This document shows positions 7,406 through 15,196 of a stretch of DNA of 15,266 nucleotides, one piece after another. This DNA comes from RGIG8244 sp045592785. GTDB taxonomy: Bacteria; Verrucomicrobiota; Lentisphaeria; Victivallales; UBA1829. The notes under the pieces are model-generated. The model was not told the origin of the DNA, made no database searches, and saw only the letters and a program-made list of their open reading frames with translations. The stretch spans positions 1 to 15,266 of the forward strand of contig JAZNVL010000043.1 of assembly GCA_045592785.1 (NCBI GenBank). Reading direction: 5' to 3'. The stretch's first letter is position 1. Each line of letters opens with the position of its first letter. The translations under genes were made by a program, and so were the position numbers.

Positions 7406-8854
7406 TTAATTGGATCCGAGACGTTCCCGCACCAGTTTCTGCACCAGTTGCGGATTCGCTTTCCCGCGGCTCAGTTTCATGGTCTGACCCACGAAGAACT
7501 GCAATACCGTTTCCTTGCCCGCTTTGAACTGTTCCACCTGTGCCGGATTCGCCGCGATCACCTGATCCACAAATGCAAGCACAGCGGATTCATCGGAGAC
7601 CTGGACCAGGCCTTTTTCTTTCACGATGTCCCCCGGTTCCTTGCCGGTGGCGAACATTTCTTCGAACACCGTCTTCGCGGTTTTCCCGTTAATGGTCCCT
7701 GCCTGAATGAGATCCACCAATGCCGCCAGTTGTCCGGGCTGGACTTTACATTCTGCGATATCGGCGGAATTTTCATTGAGGAGCCGGAGCAGGTCGGTGA
7801 TGAACCAGTTTGCCACCAGTTTCGGGGCTTTGGAGTGGTCTGCCGCCTGTTCGAAGTATGCCGCATGGGCGCGGTCCATGGTGATGATCTGGGCATCGTA
7901 AGGAGTCAGACCGTACTGGGTGACATACCGTTCCCGGCGTGCTTCGGGCAGTTCGGGCAGGGATTTGCGGAATTCCCCGATCTCGGCTTCCGTGAAGACC
8001 ACGGGGAGCAGGTCGGGTTCCGGGAAATAACGGTAGTCATGGGCGTTTTCTTTTGTGCGCATGACATAACTTTCCCCGGCATCGTCGTTCCACCCGCGGG
8101 TATCCTGGGTGATGACGCCGCCGGATTCCAGTACCATGATCTGGCGTTTGATCTCGTAAGCAACGGCACGGTGAGCCGCGCGGAAACTGTTCAGGTTTTT
8201 GATTTCCACTTTGACCCCGAATTCCGTTGCGCCGCGTTCCCGGATGGAAACGTTGACGTCACAACGCATCTGACCTTTTTCCATATCGCAGTCGCTGACA
8301 TCGGCATACTGCATGATCTGTTTGAGTGCAGTGAGATAGGCGTAGGCTTCGTCGGCGGAACGCATATCGGGTTCGCTGACGATTTCCAGGAGCGGCACCC
8401 CGGACCGGTTGTAATCCAGACCGGAACCGTTATCCATGTGGAAGGATTTCCCCGGGTCTTCCTCCATGTGGATGCGGGTCATGCCGATATATTTATCCGC
8501 CAGAGGCGCGCCGGAAAAACCGGTCCCGCAGATATGGATCTTCCCGTTTTTGCAGATGGGCTGATCGTATTGTGTGATCTGATAATTCTTCACCAGGTCG
8601 GGATAGAAATAATTCTTCCGGTCGAACTTGCTCCGTTGTGCGATCTCGCAGCCGCACATGAGCCCGGCGACTACGGCTTTATTCACGGCTTCCCGGTTGA
8701 GCGTGGGCAGAACACCGGGCATACCCATACACACGGGACAGGTCAATGTATTCGGTTCGGCACCGAACCGGTTGGGGCAGCTGCAGAACATCTTGCTTTT
8801 TGTGCGGACCTGCACATGGGCTTCCAGTCCGATCACTGCTTCATAATTAGCCAT
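7406..8854 (-). CDS. gatB: Aspartyl/glutamyl-tRNA(Asn/Gln) amidotransferase subunit B
   Basis: Subunit B of GatCAB, which converts misacylated Glu-tRNA(Gln) or Asp-tRNA(Asn) to the amidated form in the cytoplasm. GatB holds the kinase site and binds the tRNA. The 482 residues are full length. The N-terminal signature YEAVIGLEAHVQ is present, with the zinc-site cysteines Cys24, Cys26, Cys39 and Cys42, followed by the kinase-core stretches KFDRKNYFYPDLVKNYQITQ, HMEEDPGK, DYNRSGVPLLEIVSEPD and VKVEIKNLNSF. The C-terminal helical and YqeY-like tail ends VGQTMKLSRGKANPQLVQKL. GGAG lies 9 bases before the ATG. gatA and gatC are not adjacent, so the complex is encoded at dispersed loci. It is divergent from the purH operon. 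Confidence 0.97.
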   Translation of the reverse strand: MANYEAVIGLEAHVQVRTKSKMFCSCPNRFGAEPNTLTCPVCMGMPGVLPTLNREAVNKAVVAGLMCGCEIAQRSKFDRKNYFYPDLVKNYQITQYDQPICKNGKIHICGTGFSGAPLADKYIGMTRIHMEEDPGKSFHMDNGSGLDYNRSGVPLLEIVSEPDMRSADEAYAYLTALKQIMQYADVSDCDMEKGQMRCDVNVSIRERGATEFGVKVEIKNLNSFRAAHRAVAYEIKRQIMVLESGGVITQDTRGWNDDAGESYVMRTKENAHDYRYFPEPDLLPVVFTEAEIGEFRKSLPELPEARRERYVTQYGLTPYDAQIITMDRAHAAYFEQAADHSKAPKLVANWFITDLLRLLNENSADIAECKVQPGQLAALVDLIQAGTINGKTAKTVFEEMFATGKEPGDIVKEKGLVQVSDESAVLAFVDQVIAANPAQVEQFKAGKETVLQFFVGQTMKLSRGKANPQLVQKLVRERLGSN

Positions 8855-8879
8855 TCTATCTATCTCCAGTTTTCGATTA

Positions 8880-8922
8880 AAAATACATGAAGATAAGATA
8901 CAGTCAAACCGTGAAAAAGCAA
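8880..8922 (-). promoter_or_regulatory. Candidate gatB promoter(s), minus strand
   Basis: Two overlapping candidates with 16-base spacers: TTGACT (8907-8902) with TATTTT (8885-8880), and TTGCTT (8922-8917) with TATCTT (8900-8895). Neither is close to consensus, and sequence alone cannot choose between them. Confidence 0.4.
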
Positions 8923-8934
8923 GCCTGAAAGCGG

Positions 8935-9002
8935 AAAAAAACGGAAAAAAAAGCCCCCGTTTCTCAGAATCTCCTGCTTTTTTCGCAGTTTTTCATTTTT
9001 TT
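8935..9002. other. Phased A/T tracts in the gatB-purH divergent region (likely curved DNA)
   Basis: A tracts at 8935-8941 and 8945-8952, and T tracts at 8978-8983, 8989-8993 and 8996-9002. Centres are about 10.5, 32, 10.5 and 8 bases apart, mostly whole turns of the helix, which favours intrinsic bending. The block ends three bases before the purH -35 box and could act as an UP-like element. The outer A and T tracts can also form a weak hairpin. Confidence 0.5.
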
Positions 9003-9005
9003 CGC

Positions 9006-9034
9006 TTGCCATTCCGGGAAAACGCATGTAAATT
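9006..9034 (+). promoter_or_regulatory. Promoter of the purH-recD2-GSCFA-asnB operon
   Basis: TTGCCA (9006-9011), a 17-base spacer, then TAAATT (9029-9034). Transcription would start near 9041, with AAGGAG at 9061-9066 nine bases before the purH ATG. No purine riboswitch-like fold is evident in the short leader of about 35 bases. Confidence 0.6.
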
Positions 9035-9075
9035 ACCCTTATGTATTTTTAAACACAAACAAGGAGTACTATCTT

Positions 9076-10194
9076 ATGGCAGCAAAACTTGACCGGGCGA
9101 GTTATCTCACCGCAAATACCGGAAACTTCCCCACCGAAATCATCATGGACGGACGCAAATTCGTCAAAGCCTCTGACCTGCGTTACGGGACCAATCCCCA
9201 CCAGAGCGCGGCTTTCTACCGTCCCGAAGGGCAGACCGGTGCCATCATGGATATGGTCACTTTGAAGACCGGGAAGAACGGTCTCTCCCAGACCAATCTG
9301 GAAGATATCTCCGGCGCACTCAATATCGTGAAATATTTCGACCGTCCCGCTTGCGCCGTCATGAAGCATGTGAACCCCAGCGGTGCCGCTGTCGCCGTGG
9401 ATGACGATACTCTTTGTGACGTTTACAAGAAAGCCCGTGACTGTGATGCACGCGCCGCATTCGGCAGCGTGATCGCCTTCAACCGGACCGTGGATGCCGT
9501 CACCGCCGCAGAGATCATGTCCACCTTCGCCGAATGTGTGGTCGCTCCCGGTTTCGACAAAGAAGCACTCGACATCTTCTGCGATCCCGAAGCAAAACTC
9601 AATAAACAGCTCCGCGTTCTCCAGTGCGGTCCCCTGAATACCTTGCCCCGTTATGTGGGCGATGATCCCGAAGGACTGTATAACACGGTCAAGGTCCTGT
9701 GCGATGGCTCCCTTGTGATCGCCGCTCCCCTGCTGACCCATGTCCGCACCACCGAAGATCTGCCCCCCGCAGAAAGCGAAAACAAGACCGCCGGACATCA
9801 GATCGCAACGGTGATGCCCACCGATCGTCAGCTGGATGACCTGCTCACCGCCTGGTATATCAATATCTCCGTCCGTTCCAACGGCGTTGTCATTGTGAAA
9901 GACGGTCAGACCCTTGCTGTGGGTACGGGCGAACAGGACCGCGTGGGTGCGGTGGAACAGGCGATCGAAAAGTTCCGTCAGAAATACTCCGGGACCGGTA
10001 CGCTGGATGGTGCCGCCATGGCAAGTGACGGCTTCTTCCCGTTCCCCGATGCTGTGGAAACTGCCGCAGCCGCCGGGATCCGCGCCATTGTTTCTCCCGC
10101 AGGCTCCCTGAAAGATGCGGAAGTCATCAAGCGGGCAAATGAAATCGGTGTCGCGCTCCGTCACGCTCCGGAACGCGTGTTCTCCCATCACTGA
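9076..10194 (+). CDS. purH: Stand-alone AICAR transformylase (PurH C-terminal domain only)
   Basis: Transfers the formyl group of 10-formyltetrahydrofolate to AICAR, giving FAICAR, the next-to-last step of IMP synthesis. It has 372 residues, whereas bifunctional PurH has about 510-530. The N-terminal IMP cyclohydrolase (MGS-like) domain is absent, and residue 1 begins shortly before the transformylase. Family motifs are intact: LRYGTNPHQ (35-43), ALNIVKYF (81-88), the catalytic Lys97-His98 in MKHVNPSG, AFGSVIAFN, AVGTGEQDRVGA and ASDGFFPFPDA. The start is firm: AAGGAG is 9 bases upstream and a promoter precedes it, so this is not a decayed bifunctional gene. Cyclohydrolase must then be encoded elsewhere. 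It is the first gene of the operon, and its TGA overlaps the recD2 start. Confidence 0.93.
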   Translation: MAAKLDRASYLTANTGNFPTEIIMDGRKFVKASDLRYGTNPHQSAAFYRPEGQTGAIMDMVTLKTGKNGLSQTNLEDISGALNIVKYFDRPACAVMKHVNPSGAAVAVDDDTLCDVYKKARDCDARAAFGSVIAFNRTVDAVTAAEIMSTFAECVVAPGFDKEALDIFCDPEAKLNKQLRVLQCGPLNTLPRYVGDDPEGLYNTVKVLCDGSLVIAAPLLTHVRTTEDLPPAESENKTAGHQIATVMPTDRQLDDLLTAWYINISVRSNGVVIVKDGQTLAVGTGEQDRVGAVEQAIEKFRQKYSGTGTLDGAAMASDGFFPFPDAVETAAAAGIRAIVSPAGSLKDAEVIKRANEIGVALRHAPERVFSHH

Positions 10195-12398
10195 TGATGT
10201 CCGCCGGGGAAAAACTGCATACCCCCGAAATCGCTTCCCCGACGCATACCATCGCCGGGGAAGTTGACCGTATTCTCTTCACCAGCGAAGATGCGTCGTA
10301 TTGTGTCGTCCGGTTCCATGACGAAGACGGCAACCCCGTTTGTGCGCGTGGACCGCTGGGTGGTGTCGCTCCCGGACAGCATGTCGTTTTCTCCGGAAAA
10401 TGGGAGAATCACAAGGAATACGGCAGACAGCTCCGTGTGGAAACGTTTCACATCACCCCGCCGGTAACGCCGGAGGGGATCATCCGTTATCTTTCCAGCG
10501 GCGTCCTCCCGGGTGTCGGCGGGAAAACGGCGGAAGCCATCGTACATCATTTCGGTGCGGAAACGCTCCATGTGTTGGATCATGCCTCCAAACGGTTGAG
10601 TGAAGTGCCCGGACTGGGCAGGAAAAAGGTGGAAGCCATCCGGAAAGCCTGGCGGGAAAACAACGATCAGCGAGACCTGCGTTTGCAGTTGGAGAGTTTC
10701 GGGATCACCCCGGCTTATTTCAAGCGGATCACGGAACTTTACAAGGAGGATGCACCCGCCGTGATCCGGGAAGATCCGTACCGCCTTTCCAATGAAGTCA
10801 AAGGCATCGGGTTTCTGCTTGCGGACCGGATCGCAGAGAAAGTGGGGATCGGGAAAGCCGATCCCCGGCGCATGGTCGCAGGTGTCAGTTACGCCTTCTC
10901 CCAGATGAAACTTTCCGGACACGTTTGTATGCCTTCTGCGGAATTCGTTTCCTATCTCGCCGAACTCCTTTCTGTGGAGATCCCCCAGGCGGAAGAAGCC
11001 TTGCGGATCGCTCTCCTGGCGGAAAAAGCCGTGCGGATGCCCGGGCCAAACGGCAGCGAAATGATTTACGAACCCGTGATGATGCACCTGGAAAATGAAT
11101 TGCCGTTCCGGATCGCCGCTCTGCTCCGGGCAAAAACTCACGCCGGTACGCCGCTCCTCCGGATCCCGACTCCGCAAGATTCCAGGTTCAGTGACGAACA
11201 GATCGCTGCCGTACAATGTGCCGGAACATACGGGTTCAGCATCCTTACCGGGGGACCCGGGGTCGGTAAGACAACCGTGATCTCCGAACTCACCCGTCGG
11301 GCAAAAGCGGCGAAAGTTCCGGTGACTCTTGCCGCGCCTACGGGCAGAGCCGCCAAACGGATGGAAGAGACCACACAGCAGGAAGCCAAAACGATCCACC
11401 GTCTGCTGAAATGGGATCCCGGAAAAAAAGGCTTTGTGCATAATAAAAAGAATCCGCTCCCCGAAGGGTTGTACGTTATCGACGAATCCTCCATGCTGGA
11501 TATCCTGCTGGCGGTGGCGTTGTTCCGTGCCATCCCCCCCGGTTCCTGTATCGTGATGGCGGGCGACCCCGATCAGCTGCCTTCCGTTGGACCCGGCAAT
11601 GTGTTGAATGATTTGATCGATTCCGGTATCTGCCCCGTTTCCCGGTTGACAAAGATCTTCCGGCAGGGTGAGGGCAGCGGGATCATCCGCGCCGCCCATA
11701 ACGTGAACGCAGGAAGACTCCCCGTCCGCCCCGGAAGACACGAAGATGATACCCCCGATTTCTTCTGGATCGAAAAGGATGATCCGGAGGATGCCGCCGA
11801 TGTGATCGAACGGTTGATCGCGGATCGGATCCCCGCCCGGTTCGGATTGGATCCCATGCGTGACATCCAGCTGTTGTGTCCCATGAACCGTGGCGTTGCC
11901 GGGACATATTCCATGAATAAACGGTTGCAGCAATTGTTGAATCCCCATGAAAACGGGCAGACGCTCACACTGGGTGAACGGGTGTTCCAATGCGGTGACA
12001 AGGTGATGCAGACCGTGAACAATTACGATAAAAACGTGTTCAACGGTGATATGGGTTATCTGGTCAGCATGGAAATGGGCGAACACCGTTTCATCGTGGA
12101 TTACGACGGCAAAACGGTGGATTATGACTTCGCCGATGCCGATCAGATCGTCCCTGCGTATGCCGTGACCGTACACAAATCCCAGGGGTGCGAATTCCCC
12201 GCCGTTGTCATGCCCATGCTTTCCCAGCATTATATGATGCTGCAGCGTAATCTCCTGTATACCGGGATCACCCGTGCAAAAAAACTCATGGTCCTGGTCG
12301 GTTCATGCAAAGCCGTCTCCATGGCTGTCCGCAATGCGGTCCGCGCCCCCCGGTATTCCCTGCTTCTTGATAAACTCAAACATGAGGTTGTATTATGA
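10194..12398 (+). CDS. recD2: RecD2-type ATP-dependent 5'-3' DNA helicase (SF1B)
   Basis: A 734-residue RecD-like helicase of the type found without RecBC, linked to DNA repair and replication-fork maintenance. Order: N-terminal OB-like domain (about 18-95), helix-hairpin-helix elements (LPGVGGKTAEAI near 107 and VPGLGRKKVEAI near 140), then two RecA-like domains. Walker A is GGPGVGKT (353-360). Motif Ia is TGRAAKRM, Walker B is VIDESS with Asp430-Glu431, motif III is GDPDQLPSVGP (Asp458, Gln461), motif IV is KIFRQGEGSGI, motif V is VHKSQG (660-665) and motif VI is TGITRA (690-695, arginine finger Arg694). All helicase motifs are intact. The start overlaps the purH stop as TGATG. A second ATG follows at 10197, and no strong SD is present, so translation is probably coupled. 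No recB or recC is nearby. Confidence 0.95.
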   Translation: MMSAGEKLHTPEIASPTHTIAGEVDRILFTSEDASYCVVRFHDEDGNPVCARGPLGGVAPGQHVVFSGKWENHKEYGRQLRVETFHITPPVTPEGIIRYLSSGVLPGVGGKTAEAIVHHFGAETLHVLDHASKRLSEVPGLGRKKVEAIRKAWRENNDQRDLRLQLESFGITPAYFKRITELYKEDAPAVIREDPYRLSNEVKGIGFLLADRIAEKVGIGKADPRRMVAGVSYAFSQMKLSGHVCMPSAEFVSYLAELLSVEIPQAEEALRIALLAEKAVRMPGPNGSEMIYEPVMMHLENELPFRIAALLRAKTHAGTPLLRIPTPQDSRFSDEQIAAVQCAGTYGFSILTGGPGVGKTTVISELTRRAKAAKVPVTLAAPTGRAAKRMEETTQQEAKTIHRLLKWDPGKKGFVHNKKNPLPEGLYVIDESSMLDILLAVALFRAIPPGSCIVMAGDPDQLPSVGPGNVLNDLIDSGICPVSRLTKIFRQGEGSGIIRAAHNVNAGRLPVRPGRHEDDTPDFFWIEKDDPEDAADVIERLIADRIPARFGLDPMRDIQLLCPMNRGVAGTYSMNKRLQQLLNPHENGQTLTLGERVFQCGDKVMQTVNNYDKNVFNGDMGYLVSMEMGEHRFIVDYDGKTVDYDFADADQIVPAYAVTVHKSQGCEFPAVVMPMLSQHYMMLQRNLLYTGITRAKKLMVLVGSCKAVSMAVRNAVRAPRYSLLLDKLKHEVVL

Positions 12399-13264
12399 TC
12401 ACTCCATTTGCCCATACGGTTATCCCATTTGAACCCGGATTCGAACCGATCCCGTTGAAAGCGGAGGGGACTGCCGCCGGAAGTTGTTTTGCCGACCGTA
12501 TCTTCGGCGAACTCCGCCGGGCACGGCTCATCCGCGGGCAGCAGAACCCCAACGGGATCGCCTACAATCCCTTTTCCATCCAGGAATCCCTGCGCCACCT
12601 GGAGTGTCCCTACACCGTTACTGATCTGTTCGAATATGACGGCATGTTCCATTCCTGGAGTCATCACGGCGACTTTTCCGCGGCGACGCCGGAGGATGCA
12701 CTTGCAAAAATGGAGTCCGCCCGGAAGGATTTCCGGAAAGCGTTGAAAAAATCCAAATTCTTTATCCTCACGCTTTCCAGTGCATGGGGTTACATCCATG
12801 AGCAGACGGACCGCATCGTTGCCAACTGTCACAAAGTCCCCGGCACGCAGTTCCGTCGGGAATTGTTGAGTCACGATACCTGCCGCGCCGCCATCGTTTC
12901 CGCGTTGAAATGTGTACGGGAATACGCGCCGGAGTGCCGTATCACCGTCACGGTTTCGCCGATCCTGCACGATCCGGGCGACCTGCGGAAGAATTCGGTC
13001 AGCAAAGGCCGTCTCATCAGTGCGGCGCATGAGGCGTTGACGGGCTTTGACAATGCCTGTTATTTCCCGGCGTACGAGATCGTGAATTTTGAATTGCGGG
13101 ATTACCGTTATTACACGGAAGACCTGATCCACCCGAATGATACTGCGGTCCGGATCCTCTTCGACCGTTTCCTTTCCACCTGTTTTGTCCCCGAAGCCGC
13201 GGCGGCGTATGATGCTTTCATCAAACAGGCGAAAGCCGCCGCCCACCGGGAAAGAAAGGAGTGA
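12395..13264 (+). CDS. GSCFA-domain protein, probable SGNH-type hydrolase
   Basis: A 289-residue protein of the GSCFA family, named for the motif seen here at residues 29-33. The conserved GIAYNPFSI follows at about 54-62, then FFILTLSSAWGY, a VSPI segment, and DLIHPND (243-249). The order of a GS motif near the N-terminus and a D..HP motif near the C-terminus mirrors blocks I and V of SGNH hydrolases. By inference this gives Ser30, Asp243 and His246 as a catalytic set for ester or acyl hydrolysis. No signal peptide is evident, so it is probably cytoplasmic. The start overlaps the recD2 stop as ATGA, with GAGG seven bases upstream, indicating coupled translation. Substrate unknown; the link to recD2 and asnB is positional only. 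Confidence 0.88.
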   Translation: MITPFAHTVIPFEPGFEPIPLKAEGTAAGSCFADRIFGELRRARLIRGQQNPNGIAYNPFSIQESLRHLECPYTVTDLFEYDGMFHSWSHHGDFSAATPEDALAKMESARKDFRKALKKSKFFILTLSSAWGYIHEQTDRIVANCHKVPGTQFRRELLSHDTCRAAIVSALKCVREYAPECRITVTVSPILHDPGDLRKNSVSKGRLISAAHEALTGFDNACYFPAYEIVNFELRDYRYYTEDLIHPNDTAVRILFDRFLSTCFVPEAAAAYDAFIKQAKAAAHRERKE

Positions 13265-13270
13265 TCGCTC

Positions 13271-15106
13271 ATGTGCGGGATCACCGGGTTTATTCAGCTT
13301 GATCATACACTTCCTGCGCAGGAGGTCCTCCACGCCATGGCAGATGCCATGCGTTTACGCGGACCCGATGGCGAAGGCTTCTTCACGGAGGAGTCTCTGG
13401 CTCTGGCGCATCGCCGTCTGGCTGTGATCGACCTGGTGACCGGGGATCAGCCCATGACGTCATCCGCCGGGGATTGTGTCATCGTTTTCAACGGCGAGAT
13501 CTTCAATTACCGGGAACTCAAACAGGAACTGGAAGCGAAAGGACACGTCTTCCGTACCGGATCCGATACCGAAGTCATTCTGGAACTCTACCGGGCGGAA
13601 GGCGTGGATGCGGTCAGGCGGCTCAACGGGTTCTTTGCCTTTGCCTTGTATGACCGTAATGCAAAACGTCTTTTGATCGCCCGTGACCGGTTGGGCGTGA
13701 AACCACTTTATTACTTCCGGAACGATTCCGTTTTTGCCTTCGCCAGCAGTCTTGCCGCATTGAAACGTCACCCCGCGTTCCCTGCAGAAAAAGATCCCTG
13801 CGCCCTCACGGAATTCCTGGCGTTCCAATATGTCCCCGGCAACCGGACACTGTACCGGGATGTGCAGCAGCTTTCCCCCGCTCACTTCATGACCATTGAT
13901 TTGAATACGGGCGCGACCGCGTTCCAACGGTACTGGTCCGTTGCGGATGTGAAGAAATGTGTCTGCACTTATGACGAAGCCCGGGAGGAACTGCGTACAC
14001 TCCTCTCCGATGCGGTTAAACGCCGTATGATCGCGGATGTCCCGCTGGGCGTATTCCTTTCCGGCGGATTGGATTCTGCGGTCGTTGCGGCATTGGCGGC
14101 GGAACACACCGATACGCCGCTGCATTGTTTTTCCATCGCCTTCGCGGATCCGGCGTATGACGAAAGTCATTATGCAAAGGAAACGGCGGAATATATCCGC
14201 AACTATACGGGAAAAGAGATCGTGCATGATGTCCGGACCGTTGACCCCTGCGATGTCTCCCTGCTGGAATTTCTGGCAAAAGAATATGCGGAACCCTATG
14301 CCGATGCCTCCATGCTCCCCACCTGCCTTTTGAGCCGGTTCACCAGAGAATCCGTCACCGTCGCATTAAGCGGAGATGGCGCTGATGAACTCTTCGGCGG
14401 ATATGACCGGTACCGTGCCATGAAGATGCTTTCCCGTCTGCCCATGCCCCGCAAGGTCGCAAGGATGTTGGCGCATCTGATCCCGGCGGGCGGGGAACGG
14501 ACACATGCCGGGCGGATCCGGCGTCTTCTGAAGGCGGCATCCCTTGCCCCGGCGGAACGTTACCGTTTTATCATGTCCCATGGTGCCGATTCGATCACGG
14601 CACGGACGGCATTATTTGATCCTGCGGGCAGGATCACGGAAGAACTGCCGGTCTCCTGGGATCCCGCCTGGCATTACCCGGTACAGGATATGCAGTCCTA
14701 TATGCCCGGCGATGTTCTGCGAAAAGTGGACGTCTGTTCCATGGCGAATTCGCTGGAAGTCCGGTCGCCTTTCCTGGATTATCGTGTGGCGGAATTTGCA
14801 TTAAGCCTGCCTGCACATTGGAAACTCAAAGGCAAGCAGCGTAAACGGATCGTTTCCGAAGCCTTTGCAGAAAAACTGCCGCCGGGACTCCCCATGCGGA
14901 AAAAACGGGGTTTCGGTGTTCCTGTGGCTGCCTGGTTCCGTAATGAATGGCAGGGATATCTGAAAGAACATCTTCTTACCGGCGAACTGGACACTCTGTT
15001 CCGCCGGGATGAACTTGCCGCGTTGATCGCGGAACATGCCGCGGGAACAGCGGATCACTCTTATTATCTTTTCAGCCTGCTGATGCTTACGCTTTCCAGC
15101 CGCTGA
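13271..15106 (+). CDS. asnB: Asparagine synthetase, glutamine-hydrolysing
   Basis: Makes asparagine from aspartate, ATP and glutamine (AsnB class). The protein has 611 residues, full length for the longer bacterial type. The class II glutamine amidotransferase domain comes first: MCGITGF with nucleophile Cys2 exposed after Met removal, RGPDGEGFF, HRRLAVIDL, NGEIFNY (74-80), TGSDTE (97-102) and DRLGVKPLYY. The synthetase domain carries the ATP-pyrophosphatase loop SGGLDS (264-269), ALSGDGADELFGGYDRY (Gly-Asp-Gly near 368-370) and VRSPFLDYRVAEF. GGAG at 13258-13261 spans the end of the GSCFA gene, nine bases before the ATG, and the gap between genes is six bases. It is the last gene of the operon. 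Some AsnB homologues instead amidate surface-sugar or peptide substrates, but nothing here points to that. Confidence 0.95.
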   Translation: MCGITGFIQLDHTLPAQEVLHAMADAMRLRGPDGEGFFTEESLALAHRRLAVIDLVTGDQPMTSSAGDCVIVFNGEIFNYRELKQELEAKGHVFRTGSDTEVILELYRAEGVDAVRRLNGFFAFALYDRNAKRLLIARDRLGVKPLYYFRNDSVFAFASSLAALKRHPAFPAEKDPCALTEFLAFQYVPGNRTLYRDVQQLSPAHFMTIDLNTGATAFQRYWSVADVKKCVCTYDEAREELRTLLSDAVKRRMIADVPLGVFLSGGLDSAVVAALAAEHTDTPLHCFSIAFADPAYDESHYAKETAEYIRNYTGKEIVHDVRTVDPCDVSLLEFLAKEYAEPYADASMLPTCLLSRFTRESVTVALSGDGADELFGGYDRYRAMKMLSRLPMPRKVARMLAHLIPAGGERTHAGRIRRLLKAASLAPAERYRFIMSHGADSITARTALFDPAGRITEELPVSWDPAWHYPVQDMQSYMPGDVLRKVDVCSMANSLEVRSPFLDYRVAEFALSLPAHWKLKGKQRKRIVSEAFAEKLPPGLPMRKKRGFGVPVAAWFRNEWQGYLKEHLLTGELDTLFRRDELAALIAEHAAGTADHSYYLFSLLMLTLSSR

Positions 15107-15123
15107 CCTCCTCTCTTTCAAGC

Positions 15124-15148
15124 ACAAAAAAAAGGGGCTGTTGCAAAA
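15124..15148 (+). other. Possible 5' half of the asnB terminator, cut by the IS
   Basis: An A run followed by GGGGCTGTTGC and AAAA. This resembles the left arm of the terminator at 1175-1220 (A run, then CGGGGTTGC), but no matching GCAACAGCCCC arm follows before the insertion element begins. Alternatively, it could be the true outer end of the mobile element. Confidence 0.4.
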
Positions 15149-15152
15149 TGAA

Positions 15153-15196
15153 GTGCACCCCAAAAGTTGGACACAACTTTTGAGGTGTACTTTTTT
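15153..15196 (+). terminator. Terminator-like hairpin at the IS left end
   Basis: Arms 15153-15169 and 15174-15190 form a stem of about 17 bp (one C-A mismatch, one G-T pair) with loop GACA, followed immediately by T6 (15191-15196) and the OrfA ATG. Such structures at IS ends stop transcription entering from outside, which would limit transposase made by read-through. It may also end asnB transcripts. Confidence 0.75.

Noticed and set aside
7373..8890. 505-codon plus-strand frame opposite gatB
   Set aside because: gatB is unambiguous on the minus strand, and the opposite frame shows no known motif.
9076..10194. purH as a truncated pseudogene
   Set aside because: Its own promoter, a well-spaced SD, an intact catalytic Lys-His and all transformylase motifs support a functional single-domain enzyme.
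10188..13333. Long minus-strand frames (680 and 367 codons) opposite recD2 and the GSCFA gene
   Set aside because: The plus-strand genes carry complete family motifs. The antisense frames are His/Gly/Phe-rich shadows with no start signals.
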